Source: a virus. From it: a stretch of 64,000 nucleotides of DNA. Both the position numbers and the translations under genes were made by a program. This document shows, piece by piece, positions 51,727-60,210 of this stretch; within the stretch, counting starts at the first letter, position 1; each line of letters opens with the position of its first letter. The notes below the pieces were generated by a model. It saw only the letters and a program-made list of their open reading frames with translations, did not search any database and had not been told where the DNA came from. The stretch spans positions 62,001 to 126,000 of IMG/VR virus record IMGVR_UViG_3300005577_000027. The stretch is one strand, 5' to 3'.

Positions 51727-52059
51727 TTAATTTATAATTTGAAATATAATCCATTCTTCATTAGTTTTTATATTTGAATAATGTTTATTATTTAACCAAT
51801 ATTCTTTATCTCCGTCTTCATATTCTAAAGCCGGACCTTCTGTCCTATGAAGTTTTCCATTAATAATCCACCATTTACTTCCATTAAAATGATTTATAGC
51901 TGGACCATCTATTCTATGTAATTCTCCATTTTGATACCAAACTTTATCACCATTTAAGTATTCTACAGCTGGACCATCATCTCTGTGGAGAAGATATGTG
52001 CCTTCTTTATACCAACGAATATTTCCATATTCATCCATTTTAGAATATACTTTTGTCAT
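51727..52059 (-). CDS. HRxDGPA-repeat protein
   Basis: 110 aa; units HRDDGPA, HRIDGPA and HRTEGPA, EYWLNN and the tail EEWIIFQIIN. Near-identical start MTKVYSKMDEYGN to copies at 51393 and 56772. Confidence 0.75.
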   Translation of the reverse strand: MTKVYSKMDEYGNIRWYKEGTYLLHRDDGPAVEYLNGDKVWYQNGELHRIDGPAINHFNGSKWWIINGKLHRTEGPALEYEDGDKEYWLNNKHYSNIKTNEEWIIFQIIN

Positions 52060-52060
52060 A

Positions 52061-52390
52061 TTAATTTATAATTTGAAATATTACCCACTCCTCGTTAGTT
52101 TTAATATTTGGATAACATTCATCATTTAAATAATAATATTTATTTCCATTTTCATATTCTATAGCAGGACCATCTTCCCTATGACGTTGACCGTTTTGAT
52201 ACCAAAATTTATTACCAACAATATCTTCTACTGCAGGGCCATCTACTCTATGACATAATCCATTTTGATACCATTCTTTAGTTCCAGAATCCCATTCTAC
52301 TGCAGGTCCATCTTCTTTATGCCAAAGATCAGTATCTTTTCTACACCACACTGTTCGTCCGGGAAATCTTGTTTTATATAGCTCAGTCAT
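52061..52390 (-). CDS. HRxDGPA-repeat protein
   Basis: 109 aa; units HKEDGPA, HRVDGPA and HREDGPA, then YYYLND and the tail EEWVIFQIIN. The N-terminus differs (MTELYKTRFPGRT). Confidence 0.75.
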   Translation of the reverse strand: MTELYKTRFPGRTVWCRKDTDLWHKEDGPAVEWDSGTKEWYQNGLCHRVDGPAVEDIVGNKFWYQNGQRHREDGPAIEYENGNKYYYLNDECYPNIKTNEEWVIFQIIN

Positions 52391-52391
52391 A

Positions 52392-52574
52392 TTAATTAAC
52401 TATTTGAAATATTAACCACTCTTCATCAGTTCTAATATCTATATACCATTTACCATTTAACCAATATTCCTTATGTCTATCAAAACGTTCTACTGCCGGA
52501 CCATCCGTTCCGTGAAGTAAGTCATTTTTAAAATAAAATTTATCACCCCAAGTATTTTTTACCACGTGAATCAT
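52392..52574 (-). CDS. HRxDGPA-repeat protein, single-unit form
   Basis: 60 aa, one unit (HGTDGPA), EYWLNGKWY and the tail EEWLIFQIVN: a minimal family member, possibly shortened by deletion. Its start overlaps the ParB-like stop as ATGA. Confidence 0.7.
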   Translation of the reverse strand: MIHVVKNTWGDKFYFKNDLLHGTDGPAVERFDRHKEYWLNGKWYIDIRTDEEWLIFQIVN

Positions 52575-53257
52575 TCACAATAAATTGCAATTATTTTAGG
52601 AAATTTTAATTTTACTGCTGTAGCATATCTATGGTACCCATCAATTAATCTAAATTTATTTCCGATTTTTTGACAAATACATCCTAAATTAACTGAATAT
52701 TCTTCAAGAGGATCACAAATATTTATTTTCGTTTCATTTAAATATTTTTCTAAAACTTCATCAGATGTATGTCTCATAATACTGCCAGCAATAATATCTT
52801 CAGTATTAATTATATTAAATTTCCATGATTTATTTTTCAATTCATCTAAAATAAATTTATATTCTAATTTCAGAATATCTTCTACAATAAATGAATCAGA
52901 AACAGAATCGTCATTTAATGTATTAATAAATTCTTTTAATTTAATAAATACATCATTTACCACTTCAACTGCAGGCTCATCTCCATAATAACCAGATTTA
53001 GCTCGAAAATTAAATGAATCTTTATTAAATGTTTTTCTAATAAATCTTTCTAAACAATAATCTCTAACAGATTCAATTTTATCAGAATTATTACATCCCA
53101 AATAAATATCCCAATATCTAACTTCTTCAATCCATCCTTTGTCAATATAAGTAATATTGCCATAATAATTATCATAATTTTGAGTATGTGAAGAATAATC
53201 ACATGTAGCGCAATAGGACAAATATGATTCTTCGATTTTATATTTTACATTAGACAT
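52571..53257 (-). CDS. Protein with ParB/sulfiredoxin-like C-terminal motif
   Basis: 228 aa. NKFRLIDGYHRYATAVKLKF near the C-terminus matches the ParB/Srx nucleotide-binding motif (I/V-DG-x-HR-x-A-A). Instead of preceding the rest of a nuclease domain, it ends the protein, so only part of the fold may be present. N-terminal CATCDYSS could hold metal. Role unknown; DNA partition or a defence-related nuclease are possible. Confidence 0.62.
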   Translation of the reverse strand: MSNVKYKIEESYLSYCATCDYSSHTQNYDNYYGNITYIDKGWIEEVRYWDIYLGCNNSDKIESVRDYCLERFIRKTFNKDSFNFRAKSGYYGDEPAVEVVNDVFIKLKEFINTLNDDSVSDSFIVEDILKLEYKFILDELKNKSWKFNIINTEDIIAGSIMRHTSDEVLEKYLNETKINICDPLEEYSVNLGCICQKIGNKFRLIDGYHRYATAVKLKFPKIIAIYCE

Positions 53258-53869
53258 TTATTCTAACCTTAGCATATCATGTTCTTTTAACGTAATTTTT
53301 TGAACAACCATTCGTTCAAACTTTCCCGGCTCAAGTTTAAATTGCCCAAATTTTCTCAATGGCAAAAGTTTTCGAAGATCATTTTTAGCCAATGTTTTAA
53401 GACTATGATTTACTTTTTTATAAACCGTAGGGCAATGAACGATTTTATTTAATCTAAAAACATTAGTTAAATGTAATACATCTTGCTCTCTGTGAATTTT
53501 TACACCAGGAATTAATTTCCCATATCGATCTGTTACTGAATCATAAGCGTGAGCACTAGTAGCTAATGGATTATTTCCTGTACCATGTGTCAAAGTAACA
53601 ACCAAACTATCAATTAATTCTTCTAATGCTTCTTGAAGATGAAGGATACTATATTTCTTTTCAGTTAAATTTTGCTTAGAAATATCAAAATTTTTCAATA
53701 TTTCTAATGAGCGCTTTACTGCATTTTCATAACTAATTCGCCAACAAAGAGAATGAGTTGATAATTCTCCATCATTGTTTTTATAATTATGGATAACAAT
53801 AAATTGAGCATTAGTGTCAATTTGATTAAAAATCTTAGTAGCTTTGCAAATAAATTCTTGTTTTGCCAT
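53258..53869 (-). CDS. Hypothetical protein, 203 aa
   Basis: Mostly helical; a conserved-looking middle segment VTLTHGTGNNPLATSAHAYD near residue 92 and Lys/Arg-rich C-terminus. No family recognised. Confidence 0.63.
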   Translation of the reverse strand: MAKQEFICKATKIFNQIDTNAQFIVIHNYKNNDGELSTHSLCWRISYENAVKRSLEILKNFDISKQNLTEKKYSILHLQEALEELIDSLVVTLTHGTGNNPLATSAHAYDSVTDRYGKLIPGVKIHREQDVLHLTNVFRLNKIVHCPTVYKKVNHSLKTLAKNDLRKLLPLRKFGQFKLEPGKFERMVVQKITLKEHDMLRLE

Positions 53870-53878
53870 AGGTGTATT

Positions 53879-54319
53879 TTAAGCACTTATTGCTAATTTG
53901 TCAATATTAATTTCTTTAGAGGCAGTAAATTGAAAATCAACGTTTGGATAATTTAATTTAATTTTTTGAAATAAATTAAATCCACTTACACTTTCAATGT
54001 GGCCAAATATGCATTTTGGTTTTTCTAAAAGAAAAACCCTTTTCCAAAGTTCAAATGCTAAACCTTGCCCTCTATATTCTGGAATTATATAAGTTCCAGC
54101 TTCATATAAATTTCGTTTATCGTTTCCACGATCATAACGAAAAAAACCGATAAGATTTTCGTTTTTAGAACAAACGATTATTTTATCGGCGTATTCTACT
54201 TTCCAACGAATGAAACACTCAATTATATCTGAAGAAATATAATTTGAATAATTTTTAATATTATTCGCTGAAAATGTTAAAATATTATTTGGATGATTAT
54301 AAATATTATAATGTAGCAT
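53879..54319 (-). CDS. GNAT-family N-acetyltransferase
   Basis: 146 aa. GTYIIPEYRGQGLAFELWKR near residue 88 is the acetyl-CoA-binding motif A (Q/R-x-x-G-x-G/A). The remaining fold is consistent. Substrate unknown. A hairpin lies in its leader at 54326-54353. Confidence 0.8.
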   Translation of the reverse strand: MLHYNIYNHPNNILTFSANNIKNYSNYISSDIIECFIRWKVEYADKIIVCSKNENLIGFFRYDRGNDKRNLYEAGTYIIPEYRGQGLAFELWKRVFLLEKPKCIFGHIESVSGFNLFQKIKLNYPNVDFQFTASKEINIDKLAISA

Positions 54320-54325
54320 AAATAT

Positions 54326-54353
54326 GCTGGGTTATATATTTATATAACCCAGC
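54326..54353. terminator. Long hairpin between GNAT and NYN-like genes
   Basis: GCTGGGTTATATA with a perfect complement around 2 nt. It has no T run on the minus strand, so it may be a weak terminator of the upstream gene or a processing hairpin. Confidence 0.55.
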
Positions 54354-54372
54354 CTTAAATATAAGAGAAATA

Positions 54373-54930
54373 TTATTCAAATCGCTCAGATTCTTGAACC
54401 GGAGAAATTTTATTGGAGTAAATTAAATCAGACAAGTCAATAAAATTAATTTTTGTCTGCTGTAAAGGTCGCCACCATCGTCTATCCATAGCATCATTAA
54501 AAAATGATAATGTTACTTTGACAAATTCTGTAGCTAATTTAAGTGGTTGAAGTAACTCAATTGAATCAGATACTACAACAATTTCATCATACTCCGATGT
54601 TGCTTCTCCAATATTATAAGCAATTGGTACATCAAATCGATAATCTGTATTGGGACTCGTAGAATTTGTCCGTCGAATTTCTGATGGTCGCTTGGTAATA
54701 ACATTCCAACCAAAATTAGCTTCAAGCATTTTTACAAAGTCAACTTGAGATTCATTTTCAGGATGGAAAAGTGTATACCAATTTTTACATGCCAAATTTG
54801 TCACATTGGAATATTTTTTAATAGCCAGATCAAGTAAATTGTAATTTATATTTTTATTAAATGAAGCCCTTGCAGCATAGAGAGCAGTCAAGTCACCATA
54901 TACAGCTACTTTTTTATTTGTTTTGTGCAT
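54373..54930 (-). CDS. NYN/PIN-like domain protein (tentative)
   Basis: 185 aa. VAVYGDLTALYAARASF at the start (Asp in a beta strand), NYNLLDLAIKKYSN, and YDEIVVVSDSIELLQPL near 117 give the order of acidic residues seen in NYN (LabA/Limkain) nucleases of the PIN fold. The match is partial (DLTAL for D-x-x-N). If right, it would be an RNase. It has its own consensus promoter. Confidence 0.5.
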   Translation of the reverse strand: MHKTNKKVAVYGDLTALYAARASFNKNINYNLLDLAIKKYSNVTNLACKNWYTLFHPENESQVDFVKMLEANFGWNVITKRPSEIRRTNSTSPNTDYRFDVPIAYNIGEATSEYDEIVVVSDSIELLQPLKLATEFVKVTLSFFNDAMDRRWWRPLQQTKINFIDLSDLIYSNKISPVQESERFE

Positions 54931-54962
54931 TTTTGTTTCCTATAATTTCCCGATACGTTTCG

Positions 54963-54991
54963 ATTATATGTCTAAGTTTATGATCTGTCAA
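54963..54991 (-). promoter_or_regulatory. Consensus sigma-70 promoter
   Basis: TTGACA, 17 bp, TATAAT on the minus strand, a perfect match to both boxes; the ATG at 54930 follows with AGGAAA before it. Confidence 0.8.
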
Positions 54992-55002
54992 GGTTTTATT
55001 AT

Positions 55003-55089
55003 TTATTTTTTTTCTGATTTCACAAAAATTAATGGTCCTAAAAATATAAGAAAAGCTAAGATAAGTATAGCTATATTAAATATAATCAT
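55003..55089 (-). CDS. Tiny membrane protein, 28 aa
   Basis: ATG 55089 (ATGA overlap with the gene upstream) to TAA 55003. A single transmembrane helix with KSEKK tail. Supported by coupling only. Confidence 0.4.
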   Translation of the reverse strand: MIIFNIAILILAFLIFLGPLIFVKSEKK

Positions 55090-55328
55090 TTTATGTAATA
55101 ATTATTAGAATCTAAATTGTCAATATTTCCGATATTAAAAATCATTCCATCGTCAAATTTTGAAATTATTCCGTCTTTATTAATTGAATAATATAAACGA
55201 ATTCCGATAGTGCTATAATCAGTAATAGAAATACTGTAGCCGTTGATTGCTGGAATAATATATAAAATATTATTCTTTTTTGTTCGTGAAAAAGCAGTAT
55301 GTAAGCTATAAATTAATTCATTTGACAT
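55086..55328 (-). CDS. Hypothetical protein, 80 aa
   Basis: Beta-rich small protein, no recognised motif. The ATG lies within a TTGACA that could serve the plus-strand gene at 55393. Confidence 0.58.
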   Translation of the reverse strand: MSNELIYSLHTAFSRTKKNNILYIIPAINGYSISITDYSTIGIRLYYSINKDGIISKFDDGMIFNIGNIDNLDSNNYYIK

Positions 55329-55392
55329 TTTATTTTAACTATTGGTAATAATTACGTATTATTTTAAACGTTTTTAATTTTAGGAGATTTCC

Positions 55393-55734
55393 ATGCCGAG
55401 TGATATGATGAAGGTTCAACCAGATTTAGGTACTGTTTTCGCTAATTTAAATGCAGCTGGAGTAGAAGGTGCAATTAAGGATTATTGTTTAGCACGTTTA
55501 AATGGAGATACTGTTGCTCCAGAATTAGCCAAGGCAGCTTTTATGCAAGCTAAAAAATTAGTTGATGCTGGTCTAGCTTCTGGCGATTCTGATATTTCCA
55601 TTGGTGCTGGAAAAACTGTATCTTTAGATTTACTGCAAGAATTAATTAAAGATATAAATCAATATGCTAAATTTGCCGCTTCACGTGAAAAAATGTTAAA
55701 GCTTGCTGCTAAATTTGAAAAATTATTAAAGTAA
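55393..55734 (+). CDS. Hypothetical helical protein, 113 aa, plus strand
   Basis: Preceded by a strong AGGAG and a TTGACA-like box at 55322. Ala/Lys-rich and helical (YCLARLNGDTVAPELAKAAF), less AT-biased than its neighbours. It ends at a bidirectional terminator. One of few plus-strand genes, monocistronic and possibly well expressed. Unknown function. Confidence 0.68.
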   Translation: MPSDMMKVQPDLGTVFANLNAAGVEGAIKDYCLARLNGDTVAPELAKAAFMQAKKLVDAGLASGDSDISIGAGKTVSLDLLQELIKDINQYAKFAASREKMLKLAAKFEKLLK

Positions 55735-55756
55735 TATTTTTACTATTAATTAGATT

Positions 55757-55794
55757 AAAATACAATTATATTTAAATATAATTGTATTTTTTTT
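55757..55794. terminator. Bidirectional terminator between convergent genes
   Basis: AAAATACAATTATA with a perfect complement around TTTAAA-type loop and T runs on both strands; it lies between the plus gene ending at 55734 and the minus gene ending at 55793. Confidence 0.85.
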
Positions 55795-56182
55795 ATTCAT
55801 ATTTAACTTCATTAAAAATGCAGCATTGTAAAAATACATCTCCAGTAATTGCGTCAGTATTTTCTTCTAAAATACGAGAAAATTGGCGCGGACTAATTTT
55901 TGCCATAATTTCCAATCCATTTTTAATTTTATTTAAATTTAAATAATATGTTTTATTATCTTCTTTATCACGAATTTTAATTTTTCCACCCTTAAATAAA
56001 ACTGCATGAATATAATTATAACTGTGACACCATTGGGGTAGTTCTTCAAAATTAACTTTAAATGTATTATCAGTTATAGATTCAATATATTCAGCCCAAT
56101 AATGAGAACCACAACTACTTTCAAAAGCCGAACATAGAAGATTTGCAATACTACCCTTATCGATATTTAATTTAATTTTCAT
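55793..56182 (-). CDS. Hypothetical protein, 129 aa
   Basis: Alpha/beta composition (ELPQWCHSYNYIHAVLFKGG near residue 49). Not recognised. Preceded by the promoter at 56210-56238. Confidence 0.65.
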   Translation of the reverse strand: MKIKLNIDKGSIANLLCSAFESSCGSHYWAEYIESITDNTFKVNFEELPQWCHSYNYIHAVLFKGGKIKIRDKEDNKTYYLNLNKIKNGLEIMAKISPRQFSRILEENTDAITGDVFLQCCIFNEVKYE

Positions 56183-56209
56183 TTAAGTATTCTTTCGTTC
56201 TTCAATTTA

Positions 56210-56238
56210 AATATAAGTCTTAACTAGTATAATGTCAA
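56210..56238 (-). promoter_or_regulatory. Sigma-70-type promoter
   Basis: TTGACA, 17 bp, TATATT on the minus strand, about 28 nt upstream of the ATG at 56182. Confidence 0.75.
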
Positions 56239-56244
56239 CTATTT

Positions 56245-56505
56245 TTAATTTATAATTTGAAATATAATCCACTCTTCATCAGCTTTAATATTCGGGTAAC
56301 GTTTATCATACAACCAATATTCTTTATCACCATTCCAATACTCTACAGCCGGACCATCTACTCTATGCAATTCCCCGTTTTGATACCAATGTTTAGTTCC
56401 ATTATTCCATTCTATTGCAGGACCATCTTCTCTATGACGAACATCAGTTTCTTCTTTATACCAGGAAATATGACCTCCAGATATTTTTTTATATATATTA
56501 TCCAT
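56245..56505 (-). CDS. HRxDGPA-repeat protein
   Basis: 86 aa; units HREDGPA and HRVDGPA, EYWLYD and the tail DEEWIIFQIIN. Starts MDNIYKKISGGHISW. Confidence 0.75.
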   Translation of the reverse strand: MDNIYKKISGGHISWYKEETDVRHREDGPAIEWNNGTKHWYQNGELHRVDGPAVEYWNGDKEYWLYDKRYPNIKADEEWIIFQIIN

Positions 56506-56506
56506 A

Positions 56507-56770
56507 TTAATTAATTATCTGAAATATTAACCATTTTTCATCACTATTTATATTTTCATAATATTTATTATTTAACCAATATTCTTTATATTTATCATAA
56601 TATGCTATAGCTGGCCCATCAGTTCTATGAATTTTACCATTTTGATACCAAAATTTAGTTCCATCAGTATATTCTACAGCTGGGCCGTCGTCTCTATGAA
56701 GAATTTCAGTCTCTTTTTTATACTAATGAATGGTTTCATATTTATCCTTTTTTGAAAAAACTTTCGTCAT
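56507..56770 (-). pseudogene. HRxDGPA-repeat gene interrupted by TAG at a conserved Trp
   Basis: From ATG 56770 the frame reads to a TAG where paralogues have the Trp of WYKEGT; beyond it HRDDGPA and HRTDGPA units, EYWLNN and the tail [10 protein letters not shown] are intact. A single TGG to TAG change explains it. Confidence 0.72.
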
Positions 56771-56771
56771 T

Positions 56772-57104
56772 TTAATTAATTATTTGAAATATAATCCATT
56801 CTTCATTAGTTTTTATATTTGGATAACGTTTATTATTTAACCAATATTCTTTTCTTCCGTCTTCATACTCTATAGCTGGACCATCCGTTCGATGAAGCTC
56901 ACCATTTTGGTGCCATTCTTTAGCTCCACTGTCATGTTCTATAGCAGGACCATCTGCTCTATGGCATAATCCATTTTGATACCAACATTTACTTCCATTA
57001 GAATATTCTACAGCTGGACCATTTATTCCATGAAGAATATATGTTCCTTCTTTATACCAACAAATATTTCCATGTTCATCTATTTGAGAATAAACTTTAG
57101 TCAT
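56772..57104 (-). CDS. HRxDGPA-repeat protein
   Basis: 110 aa; units HGINGPA, HRADGPA and HRTDGPA, EYWLNN and tail EEWIIFQIIN. The first unit has drifted. Confidence 0.75.
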   Translation of the reverse strand: MTKVYSQIDEHGNICWYKEGTYILHGINGPAVEYSNGSKCWYQNGLCHRADGPAIEHDSGAKEWHQNGELHRTDGPAIEYEDGRKEYWLNNKRYPNIKTNEEWIIFQIIN

Positions 57105-57105
57105 T

Positions 57106-57339
57106 TTAATTTATTATTTGAAATATTAACCATTCTTCATCATTTTTTATATTTCTATACGCCTTATTATATAACCAATATTCTTTTTCACCATTCCAAT
57201 ATTCTACAGCTGGACCATCTATTCTATGTAATTTTCCGTTTTGATACCAATATTTGGTTCCATGATTCCACTCTATAGCTGGACCATCTTCTCTATGAAG
57301 AATATCTGTACCTTCTTGGTACCAAGCAATATGATTCAT
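57106..57339 (-). CDS. HRxDGPA-repeat protein with frameshifted 5' end
   Basis: 77 aa from an internal ATG. Upstream, a second ATG at about 57366 starts MNNIYKKN in another frame, matching the usual family N-terminus, so one base has been gained or lost between. Units HREDGPA and HRIDGPA and the tail [10 protein letters not shown] are intact; it may still be expressed in shortened form. Confidence 0.62.
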   Translation of the reverse strand: MNHIAWYQEGTDILHREDGPAIEWNHGTKYWYQNGKLHRIDGPAVEYWNGEKEYWLYNKAYRNIKNDEEWLIFQIIN

Positions 57340-57368
57340 ACATATTTTTTTTATATATATTATTCATA

Positions 57369-57629
57369 TTAATTAATTATCTGAAATATTAACCATTCTT
57401 TATCAGTTTTAATATCTGGGTATGATTTATCATTTAACCAATATTCTTTTCCACGCATATATTCTACGGCAGGACCATCAATTCTATGGCGTCTTCCATT
57501 TTGAAACCAAAATTTACTTCCATCAATATATTCTACTGCTGGACCATCATCTTTATGAAGAATATATGTACCTTCTTTGTACCAATAAGTAGTTCCATAT
57601 TCATCTGTTATAAAATATACTTTAATCAT
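57369..57629 (-). CDS. HRxDGPA-repeat protein
   Basis: 86 aa; units HKDDGPA and HRIDGPA, EYWLND and tail [11 protein letters not shown]. It follows a TTAAGAA tandem tract at the end of the FtsK-like gene. Confidence 0.75.
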   Translation of the reverse strand: MIKVYFITDEYGTTYWYKEGTYILHKDDGPAVEYIDGSKFWFQNGRRHRIDGPAVEYMRGKEYWLNDKSYPDIKTDKEWLIFQIIN

Positions 57630-57633
57630 TAAA

Positions 57634-57662
57634 AATTAAGAATTAAGAATTAAGAATTAAGA
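57634..57662. repeat. Seven-base tandem tract (TTAAGAA)4
   Basis: Four copies at the stop codon of the FtsK-like gene. Slippage here would not alter the protein core but could change the stop region. Confidence 0.75.
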
Positions 57663-58643
57663 ACTATATGCTATCTGAAATCGTACATTAGAAAATTGAT
57701 TACAATTCAAAATTGCATCACCTTTACCCATTAAATGTTCAGCTCCACTTTGATCAATAATTACCTTTGAATCAATAACCGAACTAACTTTACAAGCAAC
57801 TCTAGCAGGAAAATTAGCTTTAATTAATCCCGTTAAAACATCAACGCTAGGTCTTTGGGTAGCTAATACCATATGACAACCTACAGCCCTACTCTTCTGA
57901 GAGATTTTAATTAAAAGCTCCTCAAACTGTCCGTTATCATCTTGTAACATTAAATCAGATACTTCATCAATAATTACCATAATTTTAGGCACAACAAAAG
58001 GACTTTCATTTAAACTTTTAATACCTAATATTCTAAATAAATTATATCGTTCTTCAATTTCTTCAGCTAATAATTTCAACATTTTAATAACACCATTATA
58101 ATTATATACAATGGAATTACAATCTCTTACATATTTTCCAAACTCTACTCCATTTTTAGGATCAACCAAATAAAGCATTACATCATTACGCTTTTTAATG
58201 TTTGCAATTAATGTATGAAGAAATACACTTTTACCAGAACCTGTAGTACCAGCAACCAACATATGAGGATTAGTTGCCATATCCAACCATATAGGTTCTC
58301 CAGTAGCCTGCTCTCCCAATAAAAATGTTAATAATCCATCAGGTCTACTATTAATGCTTCGCTCATATAATTCATCAAAATTTATCATATCAGCAGTTCT
58401 GGTAGCTACCTGAAGCCTAACTATTCCACTACCGGAAATAGTAGTAACAATGGGAATTGTCAAACTCCGTAAAGCTAAACCAATTTCACGAGCATTAGCT
58501 TCAATCTTTTTAATAGATTGCCCAGGATCTAGTTCAATATCATATAATTTATAATGACGATGCTCTTTAACATCTTTACAATGTCCGCGAATTTTAAATG
58601 ATTTTAGAATCGAATCAATCACATTTTTATCATAAGTATTCAT
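57657..58643 (-). CDS. FtsK/SpoIIIE-like DNA translocase
   Basis: 328 aa: beta-domain-like N-terminal part (~1-100), then the RecA-fold motor with Walker A GTTGSGKS at 132-139, Walker B MVIIDEVSDLM near 222 and LATQRPSVDVLTG near 258, the FtsK signature. The membrane domain and DNA-recognition gamma domain are absent. It would pump double-stranded DNA, perhaps for genome segregation, conjugation-like transfer or packaging. The promoter at 58629-58657 overlaps the annotated ATG, so the real start may be GTG at 58622. Confidence 0.87.
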   Translation of the reverse strand: MNTYDKNVIDSILKSFKIRGHCKDVKEHRHYKLYDIELDPGQSIKKIEANAREIGLALRSLTIPIVTTISGSGIVRLQVATRTADMINFDELYERSINSRPDGLLTFLLGEQATGEPIWLDMATNPHMLVAGTTGSGKSVFLHTLIANIKKRNDVMLYLVDPKNGVEFGKYVRDCNSIVYNYNGVIKMLKLLAEEIEERYNLFRILGIKSLNESPFVVPKIMVIIDEVSDLMLQDDNGQFEELLIKISQKSRAVGCHMVLATQRPSVDVLTGLIKANFPARVACKVSSVIDSKVIIDQSGAEHLMGKGDAILNCNQFSNVRFQIAYSS

Positions 58644-58657
58644 AATTAAAATGTCAA
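58629..58657 (-). promoter_or_regulatory. Sigma-70-type promoter overlapping the start of the FtsK-like gene
   Basis: TTGACA, 17 bp, TATGAT on the minus strand. Seven bases downstream of the -10 box is an in-frame GTG (58622), suggesting a leaderless start there. Confidence 0.7.
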
Positions 58658-58708
58658 CTTTGTGAAATAATTAAATATTCTCACATTTAAATTAAAGTAA
58701 TACTGTAA

Positions 58709-59635
58709 TTATATATTTATATTCATTAATTGTGTTCCTAATTTTTTGAGAAAATTAGAACCGTATGTATTATTTTCTAAATCATTTTCCATAAATTGCG
58801 GTAATATTTCATCTTGATACCTAGAAGAAGCAATTCCCCAAGCTATAGAAGCTACTGAATCTGTATCTCCTCCCCAATTAATAATTCTTTTCATCATGCC
58901 TATTAAGCTATTTTCTTCAATTAATAAAGTATTGACAGCATGAGCAGTATTTATTCCTATTCCTAAATTTTTTGGATCATTTTTATTTTTATGAACAATT
59001 CCATTCCAAGGCAATAAAAAATTATATTTAAATAAATTCCAATCAATAAATAATTTATAATCACTTATCCATTCATTTAAATATTTAAAAGAATCATTTT
59101 TATATAAAGAAAAGTGGCTCATTAATCCGACTAATATGGATGATTGAATCGCATTATTTGTATTATGAGTTGTAGCCGCTTGAATTTTAGCTATATTAAT
59201 TATATCTAATGGATTTTTAATAATCCCTAATGGCACAGATCTCATAGCGGCTCCATTACTATTTGAATCTGTATTAATTAATTTCTTTAATTCATTTACC
59301 GAATTAGCTTTTTCCAGAATGCTTTGAAAATTTCTAGAATACCCATCTCTTTCGTCTCGTTTAAAACAAGATAAAAATGAATACAAAAAATCATCAGAAT
59401 TAACGTTTGTTCCTTTATTTATTAAAACTTCAGAAATTGCTATAGATTGCTGAGTATCATCTGTATAATAACCAGGAAGTAATTTATTATACTTAGGATG
59501 TTGTAAATATGACTTAAAATTTAATGCTTCAATAAACAAATCTTGATATTTTAATTGATCAATATATTCTACACAAATAGCATATGCATCAGCTTGAGCA
59601 ATTCGTAAAAGAATATTATTGTTTTTATTTATCAT
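58709..59635 (-). CDS. ADP-ribosylglycohydrolase (DraG-like)
   Basis: 308 aa. YYTDDTQQSIAI near residue 58 is the TDDT metal motif, GAAMRSVPLG near 128 and WGGDTDSVASIAWG near 258 (GGDTD) complete the site. Such enzymes remove ADP-ribose from Arg, Asn or nucleic acids. In a phage it could reverse host or phage-encoded ADP-ribosylation, for instance in defence. Its stop overlaps the start of nothing; its start overlaps the stop of the Rrf2-like gene. Confidence 0.86.
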   Translation of the reverse strand: MINKNNNILLRIAQADAYAICVEYIDQLKYQDLFIEALNFKSYLQHPKYNKLLPGYYTDDTQQSIAISEVLINKGTNVNSDDFLYSFLSCFKRDERDGYSRNFQSILEKANSVNELKKLINTDSNSNGAAMRSVPLGIIKNPLDIINIAKIQAATTHNTNNAIQSSILVGLMSHFSLYKNDSFKYLNEWISDYKLFIDWNLFKYNFLLPWNGIVHKNKNDPKNLGIGINTAHAVNTLLIEENSLIGMMKRIINWGGDTDSVASIAWGIASSRYQDEILPQFMENDLENNTYGSNFLKKLGTQLMNINI

Positions 59636-60201
59636 TTAAGAGTATATCCGCCATTTCTTCCACGAATTCCAATCAATTCATTATGAAGCACGGCGTCATT
59701 TAATTGAACTTTAATATATTTTGTAAATTTACTTATTTCATTATAATTAATTATTAGATCTTTTAAAGCTATATTTGTAATTTGTGTTACACTTATAATA
59801 TAACTTTTATTATAATTAAGTTTATTGTGTTTTAAAAATTTAATAATATAGTCAACTATAGTTACACATTTAGTTGAAATTAGAAAATTATAATTAATAT
59901 GTTTAAATGATAAATATCTATAATTTTCATTATATGAATCTTCTTCATTATATGAATCTTCTTCATTATATAAATCTTCTTCATTTACATTTTTTGATGA
60001 ATTTTTTTTATTATTTGAATTTGATTCCTTGGGTTTAAAATCGTTTGAATTAATAATTGTATTTTTAATAGATGAAAGTAAATTATGATGTTTAATCATT
60101 TTTACAAATAAAACTGAAGCGTTTCTTACTTCATTTATATCAGAATTATTTATTGCTAAATTAAATAATGCTTCTAATCTTGAAAATTCTTTATCATTCA
60201 T
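59632..60201 (-). CDS. Rrf2-like winged-helix protein
   Basis: 189 aa. The C-terminal ~90 residues look like Rrf2 (CVTIVDYIIKFLKHNK, ISVTQITNIALKDL and the wing LIGIRGRNGGYTLK). The middle has an 18-bp DNA tandem repeat encoding EEDSYN three times. No Cys cluster for FeS. Probably a DNA-binding regulator. It is coupled to the ADP-ribosylglycohydrolase gene and has a consensus promoter. Confidence 0.66.
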   Translation of the reverse strand: MNDKEFSRLEALFNLAINNSDINEVRNASVLFVKMIKHHNLLSSIKNTIINSNDFKPKESNSNNKKNSSKNVNEEDLYNEEDSYNEEDSYNENYRYLSFKHINYNFLISTKCVTIVDYIIKFLKHNKLNYNKSYIISVTQITNIALKDLIINYNEISKFTKYIKVQLNDAVLHNELIGIRGRNGGYTLK

Positions 60202-60210
60202 AATGAATTT

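Noticed and set aside
19927-56770. Recoding of TGA or TAG to Trp
   Set aside because: Many intact genes end in TGA, often in ATGA overlaps, and TAG is also used as a stop; stops at Trp positions are limited to a few decaying small genes.
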